DNA of 64,000 bases, from contig NW_026515460.1 of NCBI RefSeq assembly GCF_014898815.1, forward strand, positions 1 through 64,000. The letters are read 5' to 3'. The stretch comes from Panonychus citri. Taxonomy: Eukaryota > Arthropoda > Arachnida > Trombidiformes > Tetranychidae. Below the pieces are notes generated by a model that saw only the letters and a program-made list of their open reading frames with translations, was not told where the DNA came from and did no database searches. Each line of letters starts with the position of its first letter. Positions within the stretch are counted from its first letter, which is position 1. Positions 1-13,200 of the stretch are shown here, one piece after another. A program made the translations under genes and the position numbers.

Positions 1-110
1 GTTAATCTCCCAAAATTGGTTGATCTTTTTCATCTTATCCATGTGTCTTGCTTTTTTCTTTTGTCACGTGGTTTTTAATTTTTCTTTTTCTCTTTTTCTT
101 CACCTTACAG

Positions 111-2182
111 GAAATTCATCCATTTTTCGCTGATTTACTTAATGTTCTCTACGATAAAGATCATTACAAGCTGGCCTTGGGTCAAATTAACACAGCTCGA
201 CATTTGATTGATAAGTAAGTCCAATCTTGGAAAGGTTTACCTCTTACTCTCCAACTCCTTGTCATCTTCAGTATGATAACCATAATTTTAATCTTCCATT
301 ATCTTTACCATTAAATTGGTGGCACGTATAAAGTGTTCATTAACTTAATTCAGTAGTTTTTGAATCCCGTTAGCGTGCTAGATTAAACTCTGATCTGGAT
401 TATTAGCTCTTTATTTATATTTTGAATATTGTGTCCAGTCACCAATTCAACATTTTCTTTTTCTCTCCCAATTTCTAATTAGTGTGGCTCGTGATTATGT
501 TAGACTTTTAAAATATGGAGATTCTCTTTATCGATGTAAACAGCTTAAGAAAGCAGCATTGGGACGAATGGCAAATATCATGAAACGACAAAATGATAGT
601 TTAATCTATTTGGAGCAAGTTCGTCAACATATCTCTCGATTACCTTCAATTGACCCTAATACAAGGACATTGTTAATCTGTGGTTTTCCAAATGTTGGTA
701 AATCCAGTTTTATCAATAAAATTACCCGAGCTGATGTTGAAGTTCAACCATATTCATTTACAACTAAATCACTTTATGTTGGACACACTGACTATAAATA
801 TCTTAGATGGCAAGTGATTGATACTCCTGGTATTTTAGATCATCCTCTTGAAGAGCGTAATACAATTGAAATGCAGGCAATTACTGCATTGGCACACATA
901 CGATCTTGTATAATCTATGTAATCGATGCCTCTGAACAATGTGGTGTCAGTCTGGAAGATCAACTTAGTCTGTTTAAAAGTTTACAACCACTTTTCACCA
1001 ATAAGCCGATCCTTATTGTCAACAATAAGAGTGATATTGTTAAACTGGCCGATTTACCGGAAGAAAGGAAACAATTATTAGAAAAATTGAAACAAGAAAA
1101 CAATTTAACCATCATGGATATGAGTACAGTTGCTGAGGAAGGTGTTATCGAAGTCAGAAATGAAGCTTGTGACATGCTTCTTGCCCATCGAGTTGAGATG
1201 AAGATGAAAAGTAAAAGTATCGAAAATGTCGCTAATCGACTTCACGTTGCTATTCCTCATCCAAGAGATTCACAGGTAAGTTTATTATACTTATTACTTG
1301 TTATTCTTGTCCTTGTATTGACCTTTTGAATTTTTTTTTTGATTCGATTTGTAGGAACGGCCACCCTTTATTCCTGAAGGTGCAAGCAAAAAGAAATCGC
1401 AATTAGATGATGATAGTGATTACGATGACGATGATGATGATGATGTTAAAATGTCTAAACCTAAAAAGAAGACAGAACGTGATATTGAACTAGAACTGGG
1501 CGATGATTATATTTTAGATCTTAAAAAACGTTATGATATCGAAGGAGATCAAAAGTTTGACGTTATCCCTGAAATTTGGGAAGGTCATAATATTGCTGAT
1601 TTCGTTTTTGCCGATTTGGAAAAGAAATTGGCCCAATTAGAGGAAGAGGAACGTCAACTTCTTGCCAATGGTTATTACGATCCAAATCTTGAAGAAGAAG
1701 ATGAACAATTGAAAGAGATCAGAGGTTTAGCTCGACAGATTAGACATAAGAAAGCATTATTGAAGAATGAGCATTGGCTTAATAAAGGAATTACTCGAGC
1801 TAAATTACCACGAACTGGACGTAAACGAGAGCGAAGTGTCTCCAGATTACGACACGAGTTTGAAGAACTTGGAGTTGAATTTTCTGATGATGAGGGTACT
1901 CATTATGCCGATGCATCTGCACCAAGACCTCGAGGTCCACCATTGAAAAAACTGAGAACAGATAGTGAAGGAAGAGTTCGAAGTAGCTCAACCAAACCAA
2001 GAGATCAATCTGGTGTCCGTGATATTGAAGAAAAGGTCAAAGTTAAAGCGATCGCCAAGAAAGCTCAAACCAAGAGGAATCGTCAAGCAAGAAAAGGTGA
2101 AGGTGATCGTAAGATTGTTAACCTTAAACCTAAACATTTACTCACAGGAAAACGAGGGTTGGGAAAGAACCAGAGAAGATAA
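111..2182 (+). CDS. GTPBP4: Nucleolar GTP-binding protein 1 (NOG1/GTPBP4), 5' end outside window
   Basis: Three exons are visible: 111-214, 483-1275 and 1355-2182. They join in frame (GATAA|T gives Asp-Asn; the second junction is phase 0) to encode 574 residues ending in a TAA. The start lies upstream of the window; an acceptor at 109-110 shows that at least one more exon precedes. The protein follows NOG1 throughout: the N-terminal bundle (IHPFFADLLNVLYDKDHYK), the P-loop GFPNVGKSS, the G3 box DTPG, a G4 box NNKSD, then the family signature LELGDDYILDL, an acidic run encoded at 1405-1446, and a basic tail ending KPKHLLTGKRGLGKNQRR. NOG1 is an Obg-family GTPase needed for 60S ribosomal subunit maturation in the nucleolus (known for the family). 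No disruption is seen. An ATTAAA at 2211-2216 may be the polyadenylation signal. Confidence 0.97.
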
Positions 2183-2453
2183 ATTATCTCTATGTATCTC
2201 ATCTTATTCTATTAAAATGTTTATCCTGCAATTTCAATTTTCATCTAAATTTAAAACGAACAACCGAAAAAAAGAACAATTCGAATAATACAAATTAGGC
2301 GCTTCTCTTTTTGTTCTCTTTTCTCTTCTCTTTATGTTCGCTTGTTCGTTTGTGTATTGAACGCGTTCAAAGTGACTGTTTTTCTTTCTCAATTGGACTG
2401 GATTAGTTTAAATTTCTTCTGATTAGATTTTCTTTTGATTTTTGTTTTCGAAA

Positions 2454-3293
2454 ATGAGTGAAGATTTTTTGACCTTTAGTGAAGATTCGCTTAGTACCAC
2501 TCGAAGTGAGGCGGGTTCTTCTACAGCCGATTCTACTTGTAGTGATAATGAAAAAAACGCCATCAGAAGGCGATTGATGGAATTGGATCAAACAATTAAA
2601 CAGTTGGAATATGCCCGAAACAATGCGAAAAAAGATTCTGAGAAATCTAAAGATCAACTGTACACGTTGATGGATAGATTACAAAATTACCAAGAAATTG
2701 AAAGAAAATATCAAATGATTAGTGATTGTGTTGAAACTCCTATGCTTCATTTAGAAAATTATTACCGACACTGAAGAGATGGTTGAATTTGGTTACAAAA
2801 TGTGTAAGTATTGAGTTGATTCTTTGATTCTCTTGACAATTTACTAACTGTGGATTCTAATTTTTCAACATTCGATGCGAAATTAGTGCAAAAACTACAA
2901 GCCATAAATGAAAACAAGAGGATGAGAGAAAACAAATTGACCATTGGCTATAGTGAAACTCCTCAAGAATACGCTAAAACCTATGGTGCAAATTTGGAAG
3001 GCAAATTTAAACGTCCAACGAGAAATGAACTACTAGAGGACATTGAGGCCTCAGCATTAAATGAACCAGAAATAAATGGTGAATTAAAAGGACTTTTAGA
3101 TGAACTTCGAAAGGAAAAGAGTGAATATCTCCAGATGATTAATGAATCCATAAAGTATCACGATGAGATGCACCAAAGATTATCCAGACAAAATACTTGC
3201 TTAATTAGTCAACCTCCTGATGAGAATCCAGAGGAATCAAATCAAGAAGAGCAAGAATGTATTACAATTCCAGATACTCAATTTATCCCTTAA
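2454..3293 (+). CDS. Small coiled-coil protein, unrecognised, reading frame broken near 2735-2774
   Basis: Start ATG at 2454 lies 272 bases after the NOG1 stop. The N-terminus is acidic and Ser/Thr-rich (about 30 residues), followed by a charged coiled coil to about residue 100. That frame stops at 2772-2774 just after LHLENYYRH. The +1 frame continues coding-like (ITDTEEMVEFGYKM) to a donor at 2803|2804. A short intron 2804-2886 then joins in phase 1 to a second exon 2887-3293 (LQKLQAINENKRM...), ending in an acidic tail and TAA. Either one base is extra in 2735-2774, or a 25-nt intron 2730-2754 is removed, which would restore the frame but is shorter than normal introns. I do not recognise the family; cytoskeletal, kinetochore or transcription-complex subunits of this shape are all possible. 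An AATAAA at 3387-3392 follows. Confidence 0.6.
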
Positions 3294-3365
3294 AATGGAC
3301 CCAAAGAATTGGTTAATTTCAAGTGAATCTAAAGAAAATTTCATCTCGTGATAATATCGATTAGA

Positions 3366-3392
3366 TTTATTTTGTCAAAACACCATAATAAA
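3366..3392. terminator. Overlapping polyadenylation signals of two convergent genes
   Basis: AATAAA on the plus strand at 3387-3392 serves the coiled-coil gene ending at 3293. AATAAA on the minus strand (TTTATT at 3366-3371) serves the hydrolase gene whose stop is at 3415-3417. The two signals cross, so the two 3' UTRs are predicted to overlap by some tens of bases. Confidence 0.5.
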
Positions 3393-3414
3393 CATATCAA
3401 ACTGTACACTTATA

Positions 3415-4824
3415 CTAAAGTCCTTTCTTTTGTAAAAAAAGATTCAATCTCTTGACGACTTCTTCGGGTGCCTCGAAATGAGGATAATGTCCAATGTTTT
3501 CATCTAATTTATCAAAATATGGATTGTAGATCAATTTATGATACATCACATCAAACGGCGGTGGATTAACTGGATCACTAGGACCATAAATAAATTGCAA
3601 TGGAATCTTGGTATTCTTCATGGCGGAAACCCATCGATCCTCATGTTCAAATCTTTCATCCAGATAGGCTAAAATATCACCGAATACTCGGTATCCGTGA
3701 TTATGTCGCACAATTGCCCAGAAATTGTAAAACTCGGCCATCGTTGGACTGGTTCCACTTCCGAAAACTCTGTTTAAATTGATTGCGAACGTATATTTAT
3801 TGTTTAACTTTCCAAGAAGATAACCAATCACTGGAAGATGAAGTAGCTGTAAAAGAAGAAGCAAAGAAAATGATAATTCATAGACTGATGACCAGAAAAA
3901 AGTTAAGAAATTTACCTTTTGAATAACTAAAGGTGAATGAATTGATGGAAATACTCCTCCATTCATCATGGATACTGATTTAATCTTTAAATTAAGGCCA
4001 TCGTCTCTAAAGATGTGTAAAGAAAAGAAAAGATCAATTTCAATTATTGAGATAATCCTTTCCCTTGAGAGACTTTTAATCCTTTCAAAATCAATCAAAA
4101 ACTAACCTTATACGAGCAAGAATCTCTTGAGTCACTGTATCACCATAATCATGGGCTAAAATATGAAAATCGTCAAGTCCAATGTGATTGATTACCGATT
4201 GAACAATATCTGCTTGTTCCATGATTGAATAAGAATGTAAAGTCTGTCAAAAAGCAAGAATAATAATGAATGAAAACATTTCCAATTAGAGTAAATGACA
4301 AAAGTGAATGATGAAGATGATTAAACCAAAGGAGGAAGATGAAACGATGAAGATGACGAAGAGCAAAACAAAAAGGACAGAGAACAATTTACAACAATAC
4401 TAATTAACAAGTTAAATTACCGGTTTATCACTATAACCCATTCCGAGAAAGTCAATAAAAACAATTCTATCAAAGCTTTTGATTAAAAATGGATAAGCTT
4501 TAAAATAGTCAAAACTTGAAGTTGGAAAACCATGTAAACATAATAATGTCTTTGTCCCATTGTTGATTTGTTTGTCTATAAAAAAAGAAAAGGAAACAAA
4601 CACAATACATGTAAAATTAGAAGATGATTAACAAGGTAACCCTAAACAATTAATTACTTACCAATATAAAAGATTTTAAATTGTTTAAAAGTTAAATATG
4701 ATCCCCAAGTTTGCCATTGATACATAATTGGTGAGATCGGTGGGGCTGGATAATTGGTGAATATTGTGAATCCAATTGCGATCAGAACAACCAGAATAGA
4801 AGTGATTTTAGTTAACAAATCCAT
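3415..4824 (-). CDS. MEST: MEST-like alpha/beta hydrolase, membrane anchored
   Basis: Six exons on the minus strand: 4824-4662, 4575-4421, 4243-4107, 4006-3916 and 3846-3415 are clear and join with matching phases (1, 0, 2, 0) to give 325 residues in five coding exons, close to the usual MEST length. The N-terminus has one hydrophobic segment (about residues 7-22, ITSILVVLIAIGFTIF). The hydrolase core shows the oxyanion motif LHGFPTSS, FLGMGYSDKP, the nucleophile region AHDYGD, MNGGVFP, FIYGPSDPVNP (acid) and GHYPHFEAPEE (histidine). MEST belongs to the epoxide-hydrolase-like branch of the alpha/beta hydrolases; its substrate is not settled. All catalytic positions are present, so the enzyme is probably active. 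The first sentence's exon count should be read as five coding exons; no untranslated exon could be placed. Confidence 0.93.
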
Positions 4825-5127
4825 CACAGTTTAGCTTACGATTTGGTCAAAGTTTAAACAATTAAATGGTAAAATAAATTAACCCGACATCAATTAACTA
4901 ACTAGAGAATAACAAACATTCAAAATGAAAAAAAAACTTCTTGTTCCTTTTGTTAGTCATCAATGTTTACTTTTCTTTTCTTTTGGCGCCAAATATGAAA
5001 TGGAAATAAAATGGAAATAAATTTAATTTATTTACGAATTTGGAGAAACTTTTTTTTCTTTTTTATTAATTGTAACAATTTAAAAGAGAACAAAATTTTC
5101 TTAGATAATTGAGGTAAAAATTAGTGT

Positions 5128-5133
5128 TTTATT
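5128..5133 (-). terminator. Polyadenylation signal of the stomatin gene
   Basis: TTTATT on the plus strand, AATAAA on the minus strand, about 50 bases after the stomatin stop at 5184-5186. Confidence 0.45.
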
Positions 5134-5183
5134 TATAGAGATTTGATTTGATTTACTTTTAATTTTTAAGATCATTTGTAAAT

Positions 5184-8100
5184 TCAGCTTTCTTGTGATT
5201 CAAATTGTTGTGGTTGAATTAAAGATTGATGATCAACTTGATTGTTTGACTGGCTCGGTATTGGTATTGCTGATGATGATGATGGGATTGGTTGAATTGG
5301 TGATTGTGACTGTATTGTTGATAATGATTCCTGATTTACGGAATCACCATTGGTCTGAGCATTGGTCATTTGATTACCGCTTAGATTATTGTTTAATTGT
5401 CCTCTTGTTGGTTCATCAGGAAAAGTCACTTTCGGCTTAATATTTGATTGATTTTTATTGTTAACATTTTTTCTATTGTTATTTCCATGTTGATGGTTAT
5501 CATTACCTTCATGATGTTGATCTTTACCATGAAAAGGTTCAGTCCAACGACCAGAGTTCAAAAATCCACGAAAAAGGTCAATAGGTAACGGGAAAACTAT
5601 GGTTGAGTTTTTTTCTGCCGCAATTGAATTTAAAGTTTGAAGATAACGAAGCTGAAGAGCCGCTGGTGAGCCATGAATGACCTCAGCCGCTTCTTTTAAT
5701 GCTCGAGATGCTCTAGAATTGGAAATAGTAATCACAAAGAAAATGTATCAATTAATAATTAGCTCAAACTAAAAAGCAGCAATTAAGTATTAATGCTCAG
5801 TTGACTACGAAACCCAAAATTCGAGGTCTATTGATTAAAGTTTAATTTCTCAAGCTCGAAACTTAAACTAAAGATTCATTAACCAATTTAAAGGCTTAGA
5901 AAGTGGAAAGAGTTTGAAAATCTCAAGTTAATCAATCAAATCGTTTAAAATTTACCTTTGTTCTCCCTCGGCAGCGATCACTTTGGCTCGAGCCTCTCGA
6001 GCTGCTTCCGCTTCCGTAGCCATGGCACGTTGTAATTGAACAGGTAGACGAGCATCTTTACTGTAATTATCATGAAAACGACAACAAATCAAATTAATAC
6101 AAGAAGCAAAAATCAATCAACAAACTGAACAAATGAAGTTTCGAATTCCTGTCAATCAAATTGAAAGAATCTGTTAATATGACAGTTAAGAGCTTCTAAC
6201 ATGATGAATATCGGAAAATTAGGAGATAATATTGAACTAGTTAACGTAAATTGAGCTAATTTAAATGAACGAATCAATTGATGATCGTGGTGATACTCGT
6301 ATCTGTGGTGAATATGTGATGAAGATATTCAGCCAAGTGTAACCACTAAGATCTGAGAATATGATAAGAAGGAGAAAAAAACATCGAATAGAAAATAAAG
6401 GAAATTTTCTTATGATAGAAAAGAAGAATAGAAGCAAAAAAAGAATAGAATATTCGAAGATTCTTTTTTTCTCTTTCTCATCTTCCATGTATGTATAAAC
6501 AGAAGATGAGGAAGTTGAGTGAGAAATAAGTTCTATCGCCATTCATCAATTACCATGGATGGATAGTTGGAAGACATTTTCATGGCGAAGATGAGAAAAA
6601 CATTATAATCATAGATTGAAAAAACTCAACAAAAGTGAATCTCAAGAAAGATAAAAGTTCTGATGATGGAAATGATTTCTCAGGTTCAATCATGTTAATC
6701 TCTTTAAAAAAGGATCAGGTTGAAATGTCGATGAAAAGAAATGGATAAATCAAAATGAAGCAAGAAACTTGTAGCTGATTAAGCATATCAACTGGCTATC
6801 CAATCTCAACAAGTTCAAATCTCTGACCATTACTGACCAATGGTCTGAGTACAAATAGATATACACACAGAGAGAAAGAGAGGAAAGTGAGAGAGTGAGA
6901 TTGAAATAATAATAAATCAAATGAAGTGGAAAGACAAACAAAAAAACAGCTGAATATCAAAATCATCATAAAGAAATTGAATGACCACCAATGACCAGTC
7001 AAAAGTAAGAAGAATAGAGAGAGAGAGAGAGAGAGAGATTATCTTCGAAACTTTTTTCGAAAAGTTTCGTTCTCACCATCGTGGTCATTATCATCATCAA
7101 AGAATCACAAATCGAATTGGAACTTTCATTTTCTGGACAATGGACACAATGTCCAGTTCTAAAAGTTTACCTTACATACCTTTTCCTTTGTGATCTTTAT
7201 TACTATTGGACTTTCTCATTGTTAAACTGCTCTTCCATTATCATGTTCATCATCATCATAATCATTATGATATAATATCATTCCTGAGACCTTACATGAT
7301 GAAATTCAGTAAATTTCATGGATTAAAATGGATTATATTGGAAAGAGAAAAGAATTTTTTTCTTCCTCATCTTCTCCATCATCGCAACAACATAATATCA
7401 AAAAGGTGGAAAAGTAATTGGAAAGTTTAATTACTTGGAAAGGGTTAGATTAAACTGACCCTTGCAAGTTATTTACCAACGTCAATGTTGACCACTTTCA
7501 CTTTTTTTTTATCAAACATTTCATGACATTTAGACAATGGATTAACTCTGGTTGAAGATTAACAATGATAAGCTAGTAAAGAGATTAAATCTTTCAACAA
7601 TCTGACAAAAACTTGACTTTCGGTGATAATGTTTTCTGTTTGTTTCCACAAGATGAAATGTAATCAGTGAGATAATGACCATGGTGATGATAATGATGAC
7701 CATAAGAGTATCGAATGAAATGTTTCATGATGGTTTTGTAAACATTGGATGGACAACAATTACTATCAAGTGACAATTACTATTAATTTTTTTCTTCTTT
7801 TGATGAGTTTCAATTTTACTTATCCAATGGGAAAGAAAAACGGAAGTAAAGAAAATCTTTTCAATAGGAAACACAATTTTTAAAGTAAAAGAAAATTGGA
7901 TAAAAATGATGACGATGAAAAGATTGATTGAAGTGGAAAGAATCAGATGAATCTTAACATGATGACGATGATGATAAAATACAATGGAGAAACTTTTCCA
8001 AGTCTAGTGGTCAAACTTACATTTCAACTCGTTCAACTTTTACGCCCCAAGGGTCAGTTGCTTCGTCAAGGCTACTTTGCATAACATGGCTAATAGATTC

Positions 8101-10236
8101 TCGTTCGGATAAAATTTCGGACAAATTTTTGGTACCCAGGACATTACGAAGAGTAGTAGCGGCCAGTAGACGAGTGGACCTACCATAATCTTCAACATTG
8201 GAAACGGCGATCGTTGCATTACTGATACGATAATAAACAACAGCATCGACGGCAACGGTCACTGAATCTTTGGACAAAATCTACGAATACATTTCGTAAG
8301 GTTTACGAAAACGACAAAAGAGAAAAAAAAAACAAAAAACAATCAGTGACATGAGAAAATCATCATGAGACATACGATAGATACATCGAAGAGAGAGAGA
8401 GAGATTCCATCAATCGAAGGAGAAAGAAAGAAAAAAGTTCTCATTTCGAAAATATAACATTTTCGATTTTTCTTTTTATTCTTTACTCAGGATTCCTTGC
8501 ATTTCTTTGTACGTTTATTGATTTTATTACAGGGAGTTTACCATCATCATTCATCATTCAAACTTGATTTAACATAACTCATAATCATTATCATCCTACT
8601 ACACAAGAAATATTTACCATGAGAAAGATTTCATGATGATGAAAAAAAAAGTTCTGAAAGAAGTAAAAAAAAAATAACAATAGAAAATGAAAATACAAGG
8701 TTGTCATCATCAACTTATCAACAAACACAATTTAGATAAACACTCAACTTCTGAAATCCTCTGTAAATAAATATCACATTCAGAGAGTATTATCAACATG
8801 GAGAGAGAGAGCATTTCAAGTTTCAAGATTGTAATAGTTACTAAATTAATTGGAAACTGAGAATGAACTTAATTCAATTTCTTGGAATTATCTTGATTTA
8901 AATGATTAATGTTGAGAAAGTTACAGGAAGAGGAAACATTTCAAGAGTAAGCATTGAGACTAAGGAAAAGGAGGTAGAATAACAATAAAATTAATCAATC
9001 AACGATAATTAATTGTTTGAATATAATCAGAATGCTCGACATGCCCATTCCTTAATTGTAATGTTAACTATTAAAAGGGAGGATGAGCAAAAAATATCTA
9101 CATGATGATGAGACCTGATGATTGAAAAATGTTCATCTCTCTTTGTCTCATGATTATCATCATGGTATCTGAATTTAAGATCTGAATTCATGCTGATTAA
9201 ACTTCATGATAAGGTAAATAATATTATCCTGTTACTTTGGCATTTCCATATTTCCTCAGTGAATTTAATCTCATGTAAACCTGAACTTTTATCATGTTTT
9301 TTTCCTTGTTGTTATTATGATTTTAAGTGAAAAGAAATCTTTTTTTTTTATTCCTCTTCATGACAATTAATCATTTCTATTCATTAACTTGAACAATTTA
9401 ATAAATTACCATAATGATCAGAGCAACTTGAATATACATTCAACCAATTTACTTTACCGGATTATCATTATAAGAAAATGAGATTAACATGATTGAGACT
9501 TTGATTTTCTTAATCCATGATAATGATGATGATGATGGTCATCATTGTTATATTTTGATTAGTTTGAGTTAATCCATCACAATAATAATCAAACACGTTA
9601 AAGCGGACTAATTAAGTTGATGATCAATTATTTAGACGATACAATTATTAATAGTTAGGATAAAAAGTTATTCCCAATCATAATCAGAAACTTTTACTTT
9701 TGATTATTTGACTTGAGTATTGATGATTATCATTTATTATAATAATGATGATTACCAACAATTGTGATTAATTGTAATTAGTTTGTTCTTTATTTGTTAT
9801 AACAACTAATCAGAAAGAGGAATGAAGAAATTAACTAATAACAAATATAAATAATAAATTAATCTAAATTGATTACATTTAGATATTGATTTTCTGTCAG
9901 TTTTGCTCAACCAAAATAATAATATTATTATAAAGTAAACAGTTGAGATGATGCACATGATTAAAGGTTAATTGTTTGACAGCAATTTGATTATGATTAA
10001 GTTAATTTCATTCTAACTTGATGATGGTGGTGGTTAATTGTGTTTGAAATTGAATCAAATGTAAATTGTTATATTTAATTTTTCGTCTCTTTCTAGTATA
10101 TTGATTGTTGTATGGAATCAATGTTAACAAGGAAAGAGAAAGTTTTTTCATTTCTTTAAAGGTAAAACTTTGTATTCTCGAGCTTTCATCTTGTCAGATG
10201 AAAATCCCACCGAGAAGGATGAGGATGAAGAGAACA

Positions 10237-10277
<41 letters not shown>

Positions 10278-13200
10278 GGATGAGGATGAGGATGATGAAG
10301 GTAACTAAATCTTGTGAATTCAACAAACCAGAAAATTCGTTAAATAAATAAAAATGTTCTATGAAATTGTGACAAGAGTTGGATGATGATGGAGATGATG
10401 GTGGTGGTGATGCTGGGTGAAAGGTGGGTAAATAAGGGTAATATAGAGACTTACCTCTTGCGGAGGAACATCAAATGAAACGGTTCTGAGGTCAACTTTT
10501 GAATAGGTATCGATACAGGGGATGATGAAAAAGATTCCTGGTCCTTTTGCCCCACCCTTAACTAACCTTCCAAGCCGGAAGATAACTGCTCTTTCATATT
10601 CCTGGACAACCTGTATATCAATTTGGGTCACCAAATTATATATATATATCAAAATGTTATCAATAATTAAGAGGATAATTAACTTTAAGGGAAACAATTT
10701 CCTTGGAAAAGTCTGACAATTGTAATTCAATTGGATTAACCATTAGTCCCAAAAACTTTTATCCATTGTCTTTAAATGGACAACAATTAACTTAATTTGA
10801 TTTGTCTCTTTTTTTACTTCTCTCTCTCTCTCTCTCTCCAATGCTTTTATGAAACAAACTTTAAATAATTAATTGTTGTTGATGTTTGGCTGATTAATTG
10901 ATTGTTATACTTTAATGATAAAATTTTACTCTTTTCCGTTTTTGTGAAACAATTAAATCTAAATTGATCATATTAAATGTTACTTAAATTAAGTATTCAT
11001 AGTTTCTCATTGTAGGTATTAAGGATTACAGGATTTACCTTAAACCTCAAGATAAAAGGATTAGGATTCTATTATTATTATCATCAAGTTTCAAGAAGCT
11101 GAATAATATGATGAAAAATGATGGTGATAATCGTATTGGTCAAGAAAATGTTTCCTCAACAAATGACCACAGAAAATACTGAGAGTGAGAGGTCAGTCTT
11201 TTTTTTCTGGGAAATAAGAAAAGTTGACCAACGAAAAGGAAATGATTCCAAATAATATTATGAATATGATTCTTTCCATTATCAGAATAATTCTCAATAT
11301 TCTGAAACTGAATATTCTTATCACGAACTCAGGGGGTGAAAATATTACACATGAGATAATAATCAGAAATTGGAATCGTCATCTCTTTAAGGTTATCCAA
11401 TGATCCATGTTAATATCAATCGTATTATCATGATATGAATTTTTGATGAAGAAAAATAAAATTAAACATCTAATTGTGGTGACCTGTTGTTGTTGATTAT
11501 AATCATTAAAGAGATTGAGCTGATTTATGGTTATCTTGATTAGCATTTTGTAAAAAGACAATTGCATTGTTTGTATTAAATCAAAATCGACGAGGAAATT
11601 AAGGAAATGACCAATTTCCGGGTAAATGAAAACAATTCAATAACAGAAAACCATGAAAGTAGATAAATTCATGATATAATATTACAAATCAGACACAAAG
11701 ATCAATGAACTGATTTACGAATGAGAAAAAAAGAATGAGATATAAATAAAGTTGTAACAATCAGATTAATTGCAAGTTAATCAATCAAATCAAATTCTGT
11801 TCAAATTTCAAGACAAATTATTGGAAATTCAATTTAACTGATTATGTGCTCGGGAAAATCGACCGGATAGAATTGTGAATTAATATCATCTATTAGAATC
11901 TATTAGATACCGAAAATTGTATCTCAATCACTTTTCATGAACAATTCAGAATCATAAGCAGATTTAATCATCACTTATGTACCATCATGATAATAATAAT
12001 ATTGGTCAGTTTTCCCTTGTCATCAACTGTCCATTTATCAATTGACCTTCACACATTAAGAGCCAATAGTTATCATGAATTCAGCATTTTCAGTTATATT
12101 ATTCAATAGTTAACAATATCTTATGTCAGCTACTTTATTATCATGTAACCTTATCAAAGATGAAAATTAAGGTAATAAAATGATAGCCATTGGTCAGTAA
12201 GTGTATTTCAAGATAGATCATGATAATGATACTACTCTTTTTTTTTCCCTTGGTTAGCTGAAAGAGTGAGATACAAATGATAAATACAATAACAAATAAT
12301 ACACATGGAATCACATGGGAGTAATCAGTTGAAACTATTTCCAGAACTGAGAAAACCAAACTAATTGAATCTCAAAGCAATATCAAGCTGAACCAAAAAC
12401 AACAATGGTGATGATGATGATGATATAAATTCACCGAATTGTTTTTCCTCCTTCTCATCGTTATCATCATCATGATGAAGGTGGTAAATAGTTGGGATGA
12501 TGAGGAAGAATGAAAAAAAAAATTCATTCCATTTATGGTGAACAATTTTCTCCGCCATGATTATGATATACACTCTAATTGTGGGTGAAATAAAACTAAT
12601 TAACAGGGAATCATATTAATGCTAATTGTTATCTCAAGATTATTTTATCGGATTAGAATTGAGTAGTTTTGTTGATTAGCTTTAAACTTTCAGAATCATC
12701 ATTCTGAATTCAATTGATTAAAATATGATGAGTCAAAAGATTCACAATCAATTGATTGTATTGGTTACAGTTTTGTATCAGACTAAATTACCCTTAGGCT
12801 AATTTTAATCATTGGGAAGATTGTGTATCTTTCTTGGTTAAATTATTAATCCTCCTTTTTTTTGTGCCAAGATAACAATCAATTCTGATTACATCATCAT
12901 GATTTAACAGTTAATAAATCAAATTAGTCTCATGATGATTATAATTATCAATCAATTTAACCTTCTAAATTAATAATACGTAAGATTGGAACAACAATCA
13001 AATTAAAACTCGAACCAGTAAATCACAATATCAACAATCAGCTAATCCAATAAACTTTAAATTGACAAATTGCTGGTCAAGTTAATGGGAAATAGTAATC
13101 AGCTGATTAAACTAAATTAATGTAAATATTAGTTGAAGTAACAATATATTCAAATAAGAGCAAAAATAATATATACTAGGTTATTAACTTTCATTATAAT

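Noticed and set aside
10105..10308. Open frame on the plus strand rich in Arg/Glu
   Set aside because: It is the translation of a GA/GAT microsatellite inside a stomatin intron.
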